A stretch of DNA of 64,000 bases from Bordetella ansorpii. GTDB lineage: Bacteria > Pseudomonadota > Gammaproteobacteria > Burkholderiales > Burkholderiaceae_B. The DNA is taken from contig NZ_FKIF01000007.1 of the NCBI RefSeq assembly GCF_900078705.1, positions 1,028,125 through 1,092,124 of the forward strand, written 5' to 3'. Both the position numbers and the translations under genes were made by a program. Each line of letters begins with the position of its first letter. The first letter of the stretch is position 1. This document shows, piece after piece, positions 9,011-19,640 of this stretch. The notes under the pieces were generated by a model. It was given only the letters and a program-made list of their open reading frames with translations. It made no database searches and was not told where the DNA came from.

Positions 9011-9030
9011 GGGCGCCCCCGGGGCGCCCT
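9011..9030 (-). terminator. Rho-independent terminator of the DUF2968 lipoprotein gene
   Basis: GGGCGCC and GGCGCCC arms with a short CCCGG-type loop form a compact GC hairpin. On the minus strand it is followed by TTTGTC. It begins 20 bases after the stop of the leftward gene ending at 9049. Confidence 0.75.
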
Positions 9031-9048
9031 GTGCGGGAACGGCGATGA

Positions 9049-9780
9049 TCAGTTGCGGCGCGGCGCCGCCTTCTTGCCCACGCGCTCCTGTTCGGCCTGC
9101 AGTTCGTCGATCTGGCGCTGCAGCGCGCGCAACTGGGCACGCGTGTCCTGGCGCTGTTCGGCCAGCGCATCGCGCTCCTGGCGCAATTGGGCCTGGCGAT
9201 CGGCGACCACCTGTTCCTGCTGCTGGCGCAGGGCCTGGTCGGCCCGCAACACGCTCAGTTGGCGGCTACGCTCGGCCAGTTGCTTCTCGGCGTTGCCGTT
9301 CTCGGCCTGCAGGCGGATGCGCTGCAGATCGACGGCGGCCAAATCGGCGGCCTGTTCGACGAACGCGCGGTAGGTCGCTTCGGCCTGCGGCTGCGAGACC
9401 GTTTTCACCACACGCCAGAAATCACGCTGTTGGAACAACGCGACGTAATACTGCATGTCGTCCGCCTTGAACAACAGGCTGGCGCCATAACTGCCGTTGT
9501 AGGTGGTGCGCAGTTCGGTCACCTGGCGGTTCTGGATCAGGCCCTGCAGTTCGGCGACCGTGGTCGGTGCGGCGGGCGGTTCGGCGGCGGCCGAAGGTGC
9601 TGGCGTCGGAGGAGCCGGCGGTGTCACCGGCGCCGAGGCGGCTTTATTGTCGGTCTCGACCTGCTTGACCACGGGTTGCGGCTCGCTTTGCTGCTTGGCG
9701 CCGGCGCAGGCCGCAAGGCTTGCAAGCGCCGCGCAGCTCATGGCCAGACGCAAGGAGGGACCGAGTTGTTGGATATTCAT
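9049..9780 (-). CDS. DUF2968 family lipoprotein with C-terminal coiled coil
   Basis: A 243-residue DUF2968 protein, a Burkholderiales family of unknown function. The signal peptide ends in the lipobox LAAC (Cys25), so it is probably an envelope lipoprotein. A Pro/Ala/Thr-rich linker (about 40-75) leads to a small conserved domain (76-130, containing YNGSYGASLLF). The Gln/Glu/Arg/Leu-rich remainder (130-240) is a long predicted coiled coil. The ATG is preceded by GAGGAAGG. The 90 bases upstream are strikingly AT-rich, with several TATAGT-like boxes, and probably contain its promoter, next to the sigma-54 motif at 9843. Confidence 0.88.
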   Translation of the reverse strand: MNIQQLGPSLRLAMSCAALASLAACAGAKQQSEPQPVVKQVETDNKAASAPVTPPAPPTPAPSAAAEPPAAPTTVAELQGLIQNRQVTELRTTYNGSYGASLLFKADDMQYYVALFQQRDFWRVVKTVSQPQAEATYRAFVEQAADLAAVDLQRIRLQAENGNAEKQLAERSRQLSVLRADQALRQQQEQVVADRQAQLRQERDALAEQRQDTRAQLRALQRQIDELQAEQERVGKKAAPRRN

Positions 9781-9842
9781 GCCTTCCTCTTAGCAATAAT
9801 CCTTTAACTATAGCAACTTAATACTATATTTCTAATCCGTAT

Positions 9843-9858
9843 TGGCACGGATTTTGCA
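9843..9858 (+). promoter_or_regulatory. Sigma-54 (-24/-12) promoter motif reading antisense into the activator gene
   Basis: TGGCACGGATTTTGCA matches the sigma-54 consensus (TGGCAC-N5-TTGCW) with the invariant GG (9844-9845) and GC (9856-9857) at the required 12-base offset. It points right, so transcripts would start near 9869 and run antisense to the 3' end of the sigma-54 activator gene. It overlaps a 7-bp inverted repeat (AATCCGT at 9834-9840, ACGGATT at 9847-9853). It shares 14 of 16 bases with the motif at 26413. No rightward gene follows, so its function is uncertain. Confidence 0.5.
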
Positions 9859-9870
9859 GAAAAGACGCGC

Positions 9871-11268
9871 TCAGAGCTCGGTCACTCCGTCCGCGGTCTC
9901 GGCCAGGGCTTCGCCCAGCCGCAATTTACGCATTTTTTCCCATAGCACCTTGCGGCTGATTCCCAACTGATGGGCCGTATCCTGCCGGCGCCAGCCATTG
10001 GCTTCCAGCGCGGCGAGTATACGCTCCCGCTCGGCTTTTTCGGCGGGGCCGAGCGCCGCGGGCGCGGGCTCCAGCGCGGCGCAGGGCGCGGCAAGGGCCT
10101 GCTGGTGCCGGTCCAGGATCTGTTCGAGGCGGTCGCGGCTCCACTCTCCCAACTGGCGGCGCACGATGGCCACGCGCTCGGCCAGATTCGACAACTCGCG
10201 CACATTGCCGGGGAATCGCAGTCCGGCCACGCGCTGCAACAGCCAATCGGGCGGATTATCGTCACCCGCGCCCTGCTGGGCCAGCAGCGACGTGAAAATC
10301 GCGATTTTCTCCTGCGGACCGCGTTCTTCCAGATTGGGAATACGCAGTTCGATCACCGCCAGGCGGTAATAGAGATCGGCGCGGAACTCGCCCCGGGCCA
10401 CCAGGCCGCGCAGGTCCTTGTTGGTGGCCGCCACCAGGCGGAACTCCACCGGCACTTCCATCGTCGAGCCCAGCCGCGTCACCGTGTTCTGCTCCAGCAC
10501 GCGCAGCAGCTTCACCTGCTGGTAGAGCGGCAGATCGCCGATTTCGTCCAGGAACAGGGTGCCGCCGCTGGCCTGCTCGAAATACCCCTTGTGCGCGCCC
10601 ACCGCGCCGGTGAACGCGCCCTTGGCGTGACCGAAGAAATGTGCCTCGAACAGCCCTTCCGGAATGGCGCCGCAATTGACCGCCACGAATGGCCCGCGCG
10701 ACCAGGACGACTCGTCGTGCAGCAGGCGCGCGATGCGCTCCTTGCCCACCCCGGTCTCGCCGTTGACCATCACGTTGGCGCGGCAGTCGGCGAACATGCG
10801 GGCCTCGTTCAGCATGTCGCGCATCACGGCCGACACCGCCACCAGCGTCGGCGTGGGGCGCTGTTCGGGCATGCTGGCGGCCCGGGCCACGCCGGCCAGG
10901 CGGAACAGCAGGCGCCGCAACTCGGCGCCGTTGAACGACAGCGGCAACGTGTACGAGTAAGCGGGCGCGTAATAGCGCGGATCGGGATTGCGGTCTTCCG
11001 AGGCCACCCAGATCACCGGAATGCCCTGTGCGGCCAGCCAGTCGAAACCCGAGAAACGCGAGTCGCTCATCACGGTGACGGACACCAGCGCGACGGCCGG
11101 CCGCGCGGCGTCGCGCTGCGGCGCAATGCCGCTGGCGGCATCGAAGTGCACGATGGTGGCGTCGTACCCCGCCAGGAAGCGCTCGGCGCGAAAGGCGATG
11201 TCCGAAGCGCCTTCCCACACGTACACGTCCAGGCCGTCGACGCCCTGCGGGTTGATGGCCTCGGTCAT
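9871..11268 (-). CDS. Sigma-54-dependent Fis-type activator with Asp-less receiver-like domain
   Basis: A 465-residue bacterial enhancer-binding protein that opens sigma-54 promoters using ATP. The central AAA+ domain (about 145-370) has Walker A GETGVGKE (170-177), the sigma-54-contacting GAFTGA loop (217-222) and Walker B TLFLDE (237-242). A C-terminal Fis-type helix-turn-helix (about 410-455) binds DNA. The N-terminal domain (about 12-125) looks receiver-like, but the expected phospho-acceptor Asp position reads VALVSV. This arrangement is known from FleQ and VpsR, which answer to cyclic di-GMP; that response here is inference. It is the last gene of the Tad operon, 21 bases after tadG, and is the obvious candidate to act on the sigma-54 motifs at 26413 and 9843. 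Confidence 0.93.
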   Translation of the reverse strand: MTEAINPQGVDGLDVYVWEGASDIAFRAERFLAGYDATIVHFDAASGIAPQRDAARPAVALVSVTVMSDSRFSGFDWLAAQGIPVIWVASEDRNPDPRYYAPAYSYTLPLSFNGAELRRLLFRLAGVARAASMPEQRPTPTLVAVSAVMRDMLNEARMFADCRANVMVNGETGVGKERIARLLHDESSWSRGPFVAVNCGAIPEGLFEAHFFGHAKGAFTGAVGAHKGYFEQASGGTLFLDEIGDLPLYQQVKLLRVLEQNTVTRLGSTMEVPVEFRLVAATNKDLRGLVARGEFRADLYYRLAVIELRIPNLEERGPQEKIAIFTSLLAQQGAGDDNPPDWLLQRVAGLRFPGNVRELSNLAERVAIVRRQLGEWSRDRLEQILDRHQQALAAPCAALEPAPAALGPAEKAERERILAALEANGWRRQDTAHQLGISRKVLWEKMRKLRLGEALAETADGVTEL

Positions 11269-11289
11269 GCGCCGCGCCCACCGCGCGTG

Positions 11290-13494
11290 TCAATAAACAA
11301 GCTGCACCTCATTGCCGTTGCATTGCAGGGACATCAACTTGACGTCGGTCTGGCCGACCTGCAGTCCGATGACGTTCTCGACCACTGGTTTGATGATGCT
11401 CGTACCGATACTGTTCAACGGTTGCTGCAGCGCGCCCAGCACCAGGCCGGCCAGGGCGACCACGGCGTTGGGGGGATTGCCCACGGCGGGCGCGCTGGCG
11501 TTCTGCGCCAGGGTATTGGACAGCGTATTGATGCAGCCGGCCTGGGACCCCGTCAGCGCCGACGAGCACGGCCCCAGGCCCAACGCCTCCGTCACCTGGG
11601 TCAGCGTACTGCCCACCGTGCCGAGCAGGCCGCCCACGATGCCGCCCACATTGCCGACCAGGCCCGCGACGTTCAGCGTGACCAGATTGCCCACCAGCCC
11701 CAGCGTATTGGACGTCAGGCCGCCCAGGAAGCCGCCCAGGCCCGAGGTGGAAGCCGAGATGGCCTGCAGCGCGGCCTGCTGCCGCTGCCCGCGGCACGCG
11801 GCGGCGGAAGACGAGATGCCGTCCGCGTTGCATGGGTACTGCATGGCGGTGTCCTGCCAATACTTGGTGGCCAGTTGGTTGCGCAGCTGCGTGTTCTGCG
11901 CGCCGCTGAGGTTCTGTCCGCCCTGCAGGCTGCTGCCCAGCAGGGCGGACAGCAGCGCGTCGGTCACGTTCTTCAAGGTGTCGCCGATCAACAGCGGATT
12001 GCCCGTGGCCGGAATCTGCCGGGTCTGGCCCACGTAGAAATCGGCCGACCCGTTGGCGGGCAACGCCTCCACGGCCAGCTTGGTGTTCAGCGTGGCCAGA
12101 TTGACACCGCCCAGAATGCCGAGCTGCAGCATCTGCTTGTTGGTCAGCCCCTGGTCGCAACTGGCGGAGGTCGAGAACGGCCAGTTGGCCCCCGCACCCG
12201 CTGGCGGGCCGCCGACGCAGACCTTCAGGATGGAGGACTGCACCGCGATGTTGGCCAGATCGCGATCGGACGAATCGCGCGCCTGGCACAGGCTCTGCAG
12301 GATGCCCTTGCCGTCCACCAGATCGACCACGATGGGCAGGTCGAGGTTCAGGTTGATCAGTCCGCCGAGCAACGACGGCGTATTGACCTTGATGGGCACG
12401 TACAGCCGGACCTGCGCGGTGTACGCGGTGGCGCCCACGCCGCCGATGGCGATCGACGGCGGTTCGATCACGCTGAACTGCGGCCTGACCGAGATACCCA
12501 GGAAATCGAATGACAGCGTGGAGGCGATGGCGTGCCCGCCGGTGCCGACGCCGATGGCCGTGCCGATCAGGTCCAGCACGTTCACTTCGGCGTTCAAGGC
12601 CGCCTGGGCGGTGGGCGCGACGATTTTCGTGAACAGGCTGGAGGCGCGGCCATCCTGGTTGGAGCCCAGTTGCACCTGGAGATTGCTCACGCCCAACTGG
12701 GTCTGGATGGCGTTCAGCAATCCAACGTTGGCCGCCAGCAACTCGCCGTGGCCGGCCACGGTCACCGCCGCATCCAGCAGCGCGCTCAGCGGACGGGTCT
12801 GCGCCGCCAGCAACTGGTTGAGGTCGGCCACGGAGATATTGGCGGGCACGTCGATGCCCAACTGGTTCAAGAGGCCGGCGGGCGTGATTTTCACGTTGGC
12901 CAGCCCCGAGTCATACCCCACCAGCGCGGTGCCCGCGATGTTCAGGCCCACCCCGCGCAGCAGGTTCGTCAGCACCGCGCCGTTCTCGGCGGTGGCCAGG
13001 CGGGTGCCGACCGAGAAGGCCGCGATGGGTTCGGCGGGACGCGCGCCGACCGCCTCGGCGTATAGCGTGACCCCCTCCGTGAACGGGAACAGGGACGGCG
13101 CGGTGGTGGACAGATTGATGCTGACCGCGTTGTAGCGTTCGCCGGCGCCGATGTCGGCGCTTCGGATGTAGCGTGGCGCCAGCGCGGCGTTCTTGCCGTC
13201 CCAGCGCACGCAGGCGACCTGGGGCGTGCCCACGTCCCGCATGTTGGCCGTGATGGCGGAACGCGCGGCCGTGACGGCCGCGGCGCATTCCGTCGCCCCG
13301 CCGCCCGCCAGCACCTGGGCCGCCGTCAACGCCGCCATGTCCACCGTCTTCTGCAACTCGCGCTTCAGGTAGAACGCATAGCCCAACTGCACGCCCCACA
13401 ACAGCACCATTCCCAGCAGGATCGCCATCGCGGCGGGAATGAGGATCGAGCCGCGCTGGCGGCGCGGCAGGCGTGGGAAGCGCATGTGCGGCAT
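11290..13494 (-). CDS. tadG: TadG-like pilus assembly protein
   Basis: A 734-residue protein with an N-terminal Tad/TadG-like segment. RRQRGSILIPAAMAILLGMVLLWGV (residues about 11-36) is a single membrane anchor, followed by a helical heptad-like stretch. Most of the protein (60-734) lies outside the membrane, rich in Gly, Ala, Asn and Thr, with about ten cysteines that could form disulphides. TadG-type minor pilus proteins have a role in adherence that is not well defined. An in-frame ATG three codons in (MRFPRL) is an alternative start. It is 24 bases from the DUF3613 gene in the Tad operon. Confidence 0.85.
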   Translation of the reverse strand: MPHMRFPRLPRRQRGSILIPAAMAILLGMVLLWGVQLGYAFYLKRELQKTVDMAALTAAQVLAGGGATECAAAVTAARSAITANMRDVGTPQVACVRWDGKNAALAPRYIRSADIGAGERYNAVSINLSTTAPSLFPFTEGVTLYAEAVGARPAEPIAAFSVGTRLATAENGAVLTNLLRGVGLNIAGTALVGYDSGLANVKITPAGLLNQLGIDVPANISVADLNQLLAAQTRPLSALLDAAVTVAGHGELLAANVGLLNAIQTQLGVSNLQVQLGSNQDGRASSLFTKIVAPTAQAALNAEVNVLDLIGTAIGVGTGGHAIASTLSFDFLGISVRPQFSVIEPPSIAIGGVGATAYTAQVRLYVPIKVNTPSLLGGLINLNLDLPIVVDLVDGKGILQSLCQARDSSDRDLANIAVQSSILKVCVGGPPAGAGANWPFSTSASCDQGLTNKQMLQLGILGGVNLATLNTKLAVEALPANGSADFYVGQTRQIPATGNPLLIGDTLKNVTDALLSALLGSSLQGGQNLSGAQNTQLRNQLATKYWQDTAMQYPCNADGISSSAAACRGQRQQAALQAISASTSGLGGFLGGLTSNTLGLVGNLVTLNVAGLVGNVGGIVGGLLGTVGSTLTQVTEALGLGPCSSALTGSQAGCINTLSNTLAQNASAPAVGNPPNAVVALAGLVLGALQQPLNSIGTSIIKPVVENVIGLQVGQTDVKLMSLQCNGNEVQLVY

Positions 13495-13518
13495 GATGAG
13501 GCGTCTCCTCGTGCGGCC

Positions 13519-13998
13519 TTATTGGGACAGGCCGCCAGAACCGCCGCTCTTGGAGACGCGCTCGCCGAACCACTGCGGGATCGGGTGCTCGAAGCTCTTC
13601 ATGTAGCGGTTCCAGGCGGCAGTGGCAACCGGACCTTGCAGCGGCTGGCCCGGCCCCGCCCGCAGGCCGGCGGCCTGCAGGCCGACCAGTCCGCGCGTGA
13701 TGTCGCCGAACTGCTCTTCGCGAGGAGCCTCCTGCGCGGCCGGCGTGGCGGATGGCGCGGCCTGGGCCACGGCGGCGGACGCAGCCGCCGGCGCAGCCGC
13801 GGCGGGCGCCGCCGCCTCCTGCACCTGGCGCACCACCGGACGACCCGCGGGCGTCTGGCCGGCCGGCGCGACCGGTTGCGCCTGTGCCACGGGCGGCGTT
13901 GCCGCCGTCCCGGTCACAGGCTGCTGCTGCGCGGCTGCGCCGCCGGCGGCCAGCAGACCGATCGCCGCCAGCAGGGATACACGGAGGGGGGGGTGCAT
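13519..13998 (-). CDS. DUF3613 domain protein of the Tad locus
   Basis: A 159-residue exported protein. The signal peptide (MHPPLRVSLLAAIGLLAAGGAAA) is followed by a low-complexity Ala/Pro/Gln linker (24-95). A compact C-terminal domain (about 100-150, ITRGLVGLQAAGLRAGPG ... YMKSFEHPIPQWF) matches DUF3613, a family repeatedly found in beta-proteobacterial Tad clusters. Function is unknown; a periplasmic assembly role is inferred from context. The start at 13998 has AGGAGA seven bases upstream. A longer start at 14025 would abut the tadD stop. The frame also runs far upstream antisense-free through tadD, but that part is a shadow. Confidence 0.85.
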   Translation of the reverse strand: MHPPLRVSLLAAIGLLAAGGAAAQQQPVTGTAATPPVAQAQPVAPAGQTPAGRPVVRQVQEAAAPAAAAPAAASAAVAQAAPSATPAAQEAPREEQFGDITRGLVGLQAAGLRAGPGQPLQGPVATAAWNRYMKSFEHPIPQWFGERVSKSGGSGGLSQ

Positions 13999-14021
13999 GA
14001 TCGTCTCCTGGAATCGGGTGG

Positions 14022-14984
14022 TCATTGCGTGACGGGCGGATTGCCGAAACTGTTCATCACCGGCCCCTGGCGGCTGAGCACGGGCATGACCATGCCGTCC
14101 CGCCGGTCCATCGACGCGGTGGAGCGCGGCGCAGGTGGCGCCAGGGCCGCTTCCGCCGTTGCCTCGGCGGCGGACGTATTGCGCACGACCGGACGTCCCG
14201 CGGCGGAGGCCGCAGCCGGCGCGGCCGAGGCAACGGGCGTGGCGGCAGGCGCGCGAACCTGCGCGGCCAGCTGCTGCACCTGATGGCGCGCTTCGTTGCC
14301 GAGATTGGCCCGGTCCATGACCTGCCGCGCGCCGGCAGGGTCGCCCTCGACCAGCAGCAGCAGCGCCAGATTGGCCAGGATCTTCGCATTGCCGGGCGCC
14401 AGTTCGGCGGCCTGGCCCAGCGGCACGCGCGCCTGCCGGGAATCGCCCGCGCGCAGCAACGCGTAACCCAGGTCGCTGAGATACTGCGCATCGGTGGGCC
14501 GCAGTTGCGCGGCGCGGCGCAGATGCTGCGCGGCCTGTCCGAAATCGCCCTGCATGCCGGCCAACAGTCCCAGGCCATGCCAGGCGCGAGCCGCCTCCGG
14601 CCCGCTGGTCAGCGCGCGATAGGCCTGCTCGCTGGCCTGTGGCTGCCCGGTCTTGCGCAGCGCGTCGGCGCGCATGGCGGACGCCTCGGGGACATCGCCG
14701 AAGGTCTGCCGATAGGCATCCAGATAAGCCAGCGACGCGAAGAAACGGCCCTCTTCCTGTTCCTTGCGGATCAGGGACAGCGCCATCTGGGGACGCGACG
14801 CGGCGCGCTGGCTGGCGGCGTCGTCTTCCATGCGCGCCATGGCCTGCTCTTCTTCCTGCTGCCGCATCAGTTGGCGCGCACTCTCCGCCCGGTTGGCCTG
14901 GCAACCGGGCAGCACGAGCGCCGCGGCCAGGGCAAGCAACGCCACCCGTCCCTTGCGGACATCGGAAAACATCCTCTGCATCAT
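14022..14984 (-). CDS. tadD: TadD, tetratricopeptide-repeat lipoprotein of the Tad pilus
   Basis: A 320-residue lipoprotein with lipobox VLPGC (Cys28). Residues about 60-215 form TPR helices, with repeats such as ARAWHGLGLLAGMQGDFGQAAQHLRRAAQL and AQYLSDLGYALLRAGDSRQARVPLGQAAEL. The tail is rich in Ala, Pro and Val. TadD proteins act like pilotins and help the secretin reach or assemble in the outer membrane. Its start overlaps the tadC stop (ATGA type), so translation is coupled. Confidence 0.92.
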   Translation of the reverse strand: MMQRMFSDVRKGRVALLALAAALVLPGCQANRAESARQLMRQQEEEQAMARMEDDAASQRAASRPQMALSLIRKEQEEGRFFASLAYLDAYRQTFGDVPEASAMRADALRKTGQPQASEQAYRALTSGPEAARAWHGLGLLAGMQGDFGQAAQHLRRAAQLRPTDAQYLSDLGYALLRAGDSRQARVPLGQAAELAPGNAKILANLALLLLVEGDPAGARQVMDRANLGNEARHQVQQLAAQVRAPAATPVASAAPAAASAAGRPVVRNTSAAEATAEAALAPPAPRSTASMDRRDGMVMPVLSRQGPVMNSFGNPPVTQ

Positions 14985-15973
14985 CCCCCTCCCGACACGC
15001 GCGACAGGCCGCGCAACAACGCGACGAAACCCGATCCGCCCGTGATGATGATCAACGCTGGCAGCAGCGTGATCACCATCACGCCGGTCATCTTCACCGT
15101 CATGCGGGCCACGCGCGCTTTCAGATCCAGCTTGCGGCGCTCGCGCACGCGTTCGCCGAACCGCGCCAGCGGTTCCTGCACCGCGCCGCCATGCTTGTCG
15201 ACCTGCACGATCAGGCGGCAGATGGCCGCCAGGTCGTCGTTATCGAAACCTTGCGCCAGGCGCGCCAGCGACTGATCGCGGGTGCGGCCGCGTGCGTACT
15301 GGTCGATGGCGGCCTTCAATTCGAGCCCCAGCACCGGCAGCGTGGAGCGGAAATCGGTCACCAGGATGTGCAGGGTCTGGTCGATGGAAAGTCCGACGCC
15401 CTGCAGCAGCCGGATCAGGTCGATCAGCAGGGGAAGCTCTTCCTCGGCGCACTCCTTGCGGCGCGAGACCCGGCGCTTGAGCCACCACTTGGGCGCCATC
15501 CAGCCCAGGGCGAAACCGATGAAGGCCACGCACAGTTCCATCGCCAGCGACAGGCTGGAAAAGCCCGCACTGGCGGCCAGCCACAGGCCCAAGGGCAGCA
15601 CGATGGCGCAGACGAAGCGGCCGAAGACGAACAACGCGCGCGCCCGCGCCCCGTCCTCGAATCCAGCCAGCTCCACCAGCCTGCGGTCTTCCGCGTCCAG
15701 CAAGGACTGGCCCATGCGGCCGGTGCCGAGCTTCTGGCCGGCCTGCTCGGCCTTGCTGGCCATGGCCGCCACGCGTCCCACCGGCACCTCGGCCGCCAGC
15801 GCCGGCTGGCCCTCGCGCGCGGCCAGGGCACGCTCGACCACCTGCCGGCTGCGGTCCTGCCGGCCCGCCCGCACCACGATGGCGACGGTCAGCCCGATCA
15901 TCAGCGCCATCACGGCCAGCAGGCCGCCGATCAGGTAGGTGCGCAACGTCGCGTCGTTCAGCACACTGTCCAT
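14981..15973 (-). CDS. tadC: TadC, inner-membrane platform protein (T2SSF family)
   Basis: A 330-residue GspF/TadC-type platform protein. Membrane segments lie near residues 12-32, 120-140 and 145-165, with a last hydrophobic pair near 290-325. The cytoplasmic part has the T2SSF hallmark (EEELPLLIDLIRLLQGVGLSIDQTL). With TadB it anchors the ATPase TadA and couples ATP hydrolysis to pilin extraction. The frame is open further upstream, but MDSVLNDATLRT (15973) is chosen, eight bases after the tadB stop. Confidence 0.93.
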   Translation of the reverse strand: MDSVLNDATLRTYLIGGLLAVMALMIGLTVAIVVRAGRQDRSRQVVERALAAREGQPALAAEVPVGRVAAMASKAEQAGQKLGTGRMGQSLLDAEDRRLVELAGFEDGARARALFVFGRFVCAIVLPLGLWLAASAGFSSLSLAMELCVAFIGFALGWMAPKWWLKRRVSRRKECAEEELPLLIDLIRLLQGVGLSIDQTLHILVTDFRSTLPVLGLELKAAIDQYARGRTRDQSLARLAQGFDNDDLAAICRLIVQVDKHGGAVQEPLARFGERVRERRKLDLKARVARMTVKMTGVMVITLLPALIIITGGSGFVALLRGLSRVSGGG

Positions 15974-15981
15974 CGCCGCCC

Positions 15982-16904
15982 CTACACCGCTCGCGCCATG
16001 CGATACAGCCAATACGAACCGCCGATCTGCAGGCCGGCGGCCACCAGCAGCATCCGGAACCCCAGCGGATCGTTCCACATCCCCACGAACAGCGCGTTGT
16101 TGAAGGTGATGATGAACAAGCCCAGCCCGATCGGCAGCAGCGCCAGGATCCAGGCCGACAGACGGATCTCCGCCGACAGCGCGGTCAACTCATCGCGTGC
16201 GTGCTCCAGGTCGCGCATGAAGCCCGCCATGCGTTCCAGCACCTGGTCGCTGCGGCCGCCGAAGCGCAGGGCCAGCGAGATCACCGCCGAGACCAGGAAC
16301 AGTTCGCGCAGGCCGTACTGGCGCGACACCTGCAGCAGCGACGCATCCAGGTCCTTGCCGGAACGCGACAGGGCATCGGCACGCTGCAGTACTTCGAGCA
16401 AGGGATCGTCGATGTTCGCCAGGCCGCCCTGGAACGCCGCATTCACGCTGTTGCCGATGGTGATCAGCCGCACGACGGCATCCAGGAACGCCGGCAATTG
16501 CGAGACCATGCGCCGCTTGCGGCGATCCGCCTTGTACCAGATGCGGAAGTACGACAGCACGACCGTCAGGCCCAGCGCCGCGCCCGCGGAAAACCAGCCG
16601 CCGAACAGCCAGGCCAGCACGGGAATGACCACGACGGGCAGGATCAGCACGAGGTAGAAGCGCGCATCGGGCCGCAGCCCGGCCTGCAGGAGCAGGCGCG
16701 CCCACGCCCCGCCGCCCTGCGGCACGTAACGGCCCTCGAAGCCGGCGGAAGCCGCGCCTTCGGCGGCCGCGCGCGTCTCCAGCCGCTTGGTCAGGAATGC
16801 CGACTGCGCGGAATGACGGGCATCCGCGCCCGCGCGGCGCAGCAACAGGACCGCGCCGCCCAGCAGCAGCACCGACATCAGTACCAGGACCAGGGCCATG
16901 CCCA

Positions 16905-16905
<1 letters not shown>
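15982..16905 (-). CDS. tadB: TadB, inner-membrane platform protein (T2SSF family)
   Basis: A 307-residue platform protein. Membrane helices lie at about 4-22, 88-105 and 108-125, with a C-terminal pair near 245-300. The T2SSF domain is in the middle (FLDAVVRLITIGNSVNAAFQGG ... LALRFGGRSDQVLERMAGFM). The start ATG overlaps the tadA stop as TGATG. TadB and TadC are assumed to form the heteromeric base under the pilus, as in Aggregatibacter. Confidence 0.94.
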
Positions 16906-18278
<1,373 letters not shown>

Positions 18279-18293
18279 GATCGCGATCCCCGT

Positions 18294-19640
18294 TTATTCC
18301 GGTGCCATGCGTTTGTGGACTCCTGGCAGCCAGGTCGCCAGCCACCCGGACGACGAACGCGCGCCCGGCGAGGCCGTGCCGTCGGCCGCCATCAGGTGCT
18401 CGACCAATTGCTGCACGGCGCGCACGTACACGTCGCGCTCGGCCTGCTCATGCAGCAGATGGCCCTGATTCAGGCAAGCCATCAGCGGCAGCGTGCGGTC
18501 GGGCAGCGTGCCTGCCAGCTTCACGCCGAACCGCTCGGCGATCTGCACCGCCGTCATGCCATAACGCTCGTCATAGCGGTTCACCACCAGCTTCAGGGTG
18601 GACTTGTCGACGTGGTGGCGTTCGAGTTCGCGCATGGAATCCGCCAGCGCGACCAACGCGCTGACGCTCTGGTCCGTCACCAGCCAGACCTCTGCACAGG
18701 CGCGCGCCAGCTTGGCGACGAACTCCGGATCGGGGCAGCCGCCCGCGTCGGTCAGCAACATGCCGCAATGCTGGCGCAGGCGCTCGAACAGCATCAGCGA
18801 ATCGGACGGCGATACCGAGCGCATCTGGGCCAGGTCGCGCGGCAAAGCGATGGCGCTGATGCCCGACGCGGTATGCGCCAGCGCGGAATTGAGCAGCGTG
18901 CCGTCCAGGCGATTCAGGTTGCGCACGCCTTCGGCGAAGTCGAAGTCGCTGCTGACGTTCAGGTACAGCAGGCAGTCGCCGATGGGATAGCCGAGGTCCA
19001 GCACGCCCACGCGGTCGGACAGCGGCAGTTGCGCAGCCATCACTTCGCCGGGCTTGGCGGGCTTGCCGGAAGGATCGCGATGGCGGCCCAGCGCCGATTG
19101 CGCCAGGCGTTCCTGCATCAGTCCCGCGGCATGGACGGCCAGCGTGCTGGTGCCCACGCCAGGCCGCGCGCCCACCAGCAACACGCTGCGCTGGCCGGCA
19201 TGGCCAGGTTCGGACCGGCGCGCGGCGATCAGCCGCTGCACCACGCCGCGCACCTCCTCGGGCGACACCGACGGGTCGACGAAATCGCTGACGCCGGCGC
19301 GCAGCGCGGCGATGGCGCCATCGGGCTGGCTCACATAGCCCACGGCCACCCGCGGAATCGAAGGGGCCACGCGCGCAAGGATGCGCGCCAGATCGGCCGA
19401 GGCCAGCAGCCGGCCGGGATCGGAGGGATTCAAGGTGAAGTCCAGGAACGCGACCTGCGGGTTGATGTCCGCCAGGCGCTGGGCCAGCGTATCCACCGAC
19501 GGCGACTCCTGCACCAGCAGGCCGAGATCGCCGATCGCCTGCCCCAGCTGCTGCGCCACGGTACTGTTACCGGAGCAGAACAGGAAGCAAGTGGCCTTGT
19601 CCAGGGCAACGCCTTCTCGGGCATGTGTTTTCATGGGCAT
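18294..19640 (-). CDS. tadZ: TadZ/CpaE, pilus localisation protein
   Basis: A 448-residue protein with a receiver-like domain (about 15-125; the strand NPQVAFLDFTLN keeps an Asp) and a ParA/MinD-like ATPase domain (about 145-400). The deviant Walker A reads GARPGVGTSTLAV. Both lysines of the MinD signature are absent, as the second commonly is in TadZ, so ATP use may be atypical. TadZ marks the pilus site at a cell pole and recruits other Tad proteins. The start at 19640 overlaps the secretin stop as TGATG; the next Met is two codons in. Confidence 0.9.
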   Translation of the reverse strand: MPMKTHAREGVALDKATCFLFCSGNSTVAQQLGQAIGDLGLLVQESPSVDTLAQRLADINPQVAFLDFTLNPSDPGRLLASADLARILARVAPSIPRVAVGYVSQPDGAIAALRAGVSDFVDPSVSPEEVRGVVQRLIAARRSEPGHAGQRSVLLVGARPGVGTSTLAVHAAGLMQERLAQSALGRHRDPSGKPAKPGEVMAAQLPLSDRVGVLDLGYPIGDCLLYLNVSSDFDFAEGVRNLNRLDGTLLNSALAHTASGISAIALPRDLAQMRSVSPSDSLMLFERLRQHCGMLLTDAGGCPDPEFVAKLARACAEVWLVTDQSVSALVALADSMRELERHHVDKSTLKLVVNRYDERYGMTAVQIAERFGVKLAGTLPDRTLPLMACLNQGHLLHEQAERDVYVRAVQQLVEHLMAADGTASPGARSSSGWLATWLPGVHKRMAPE

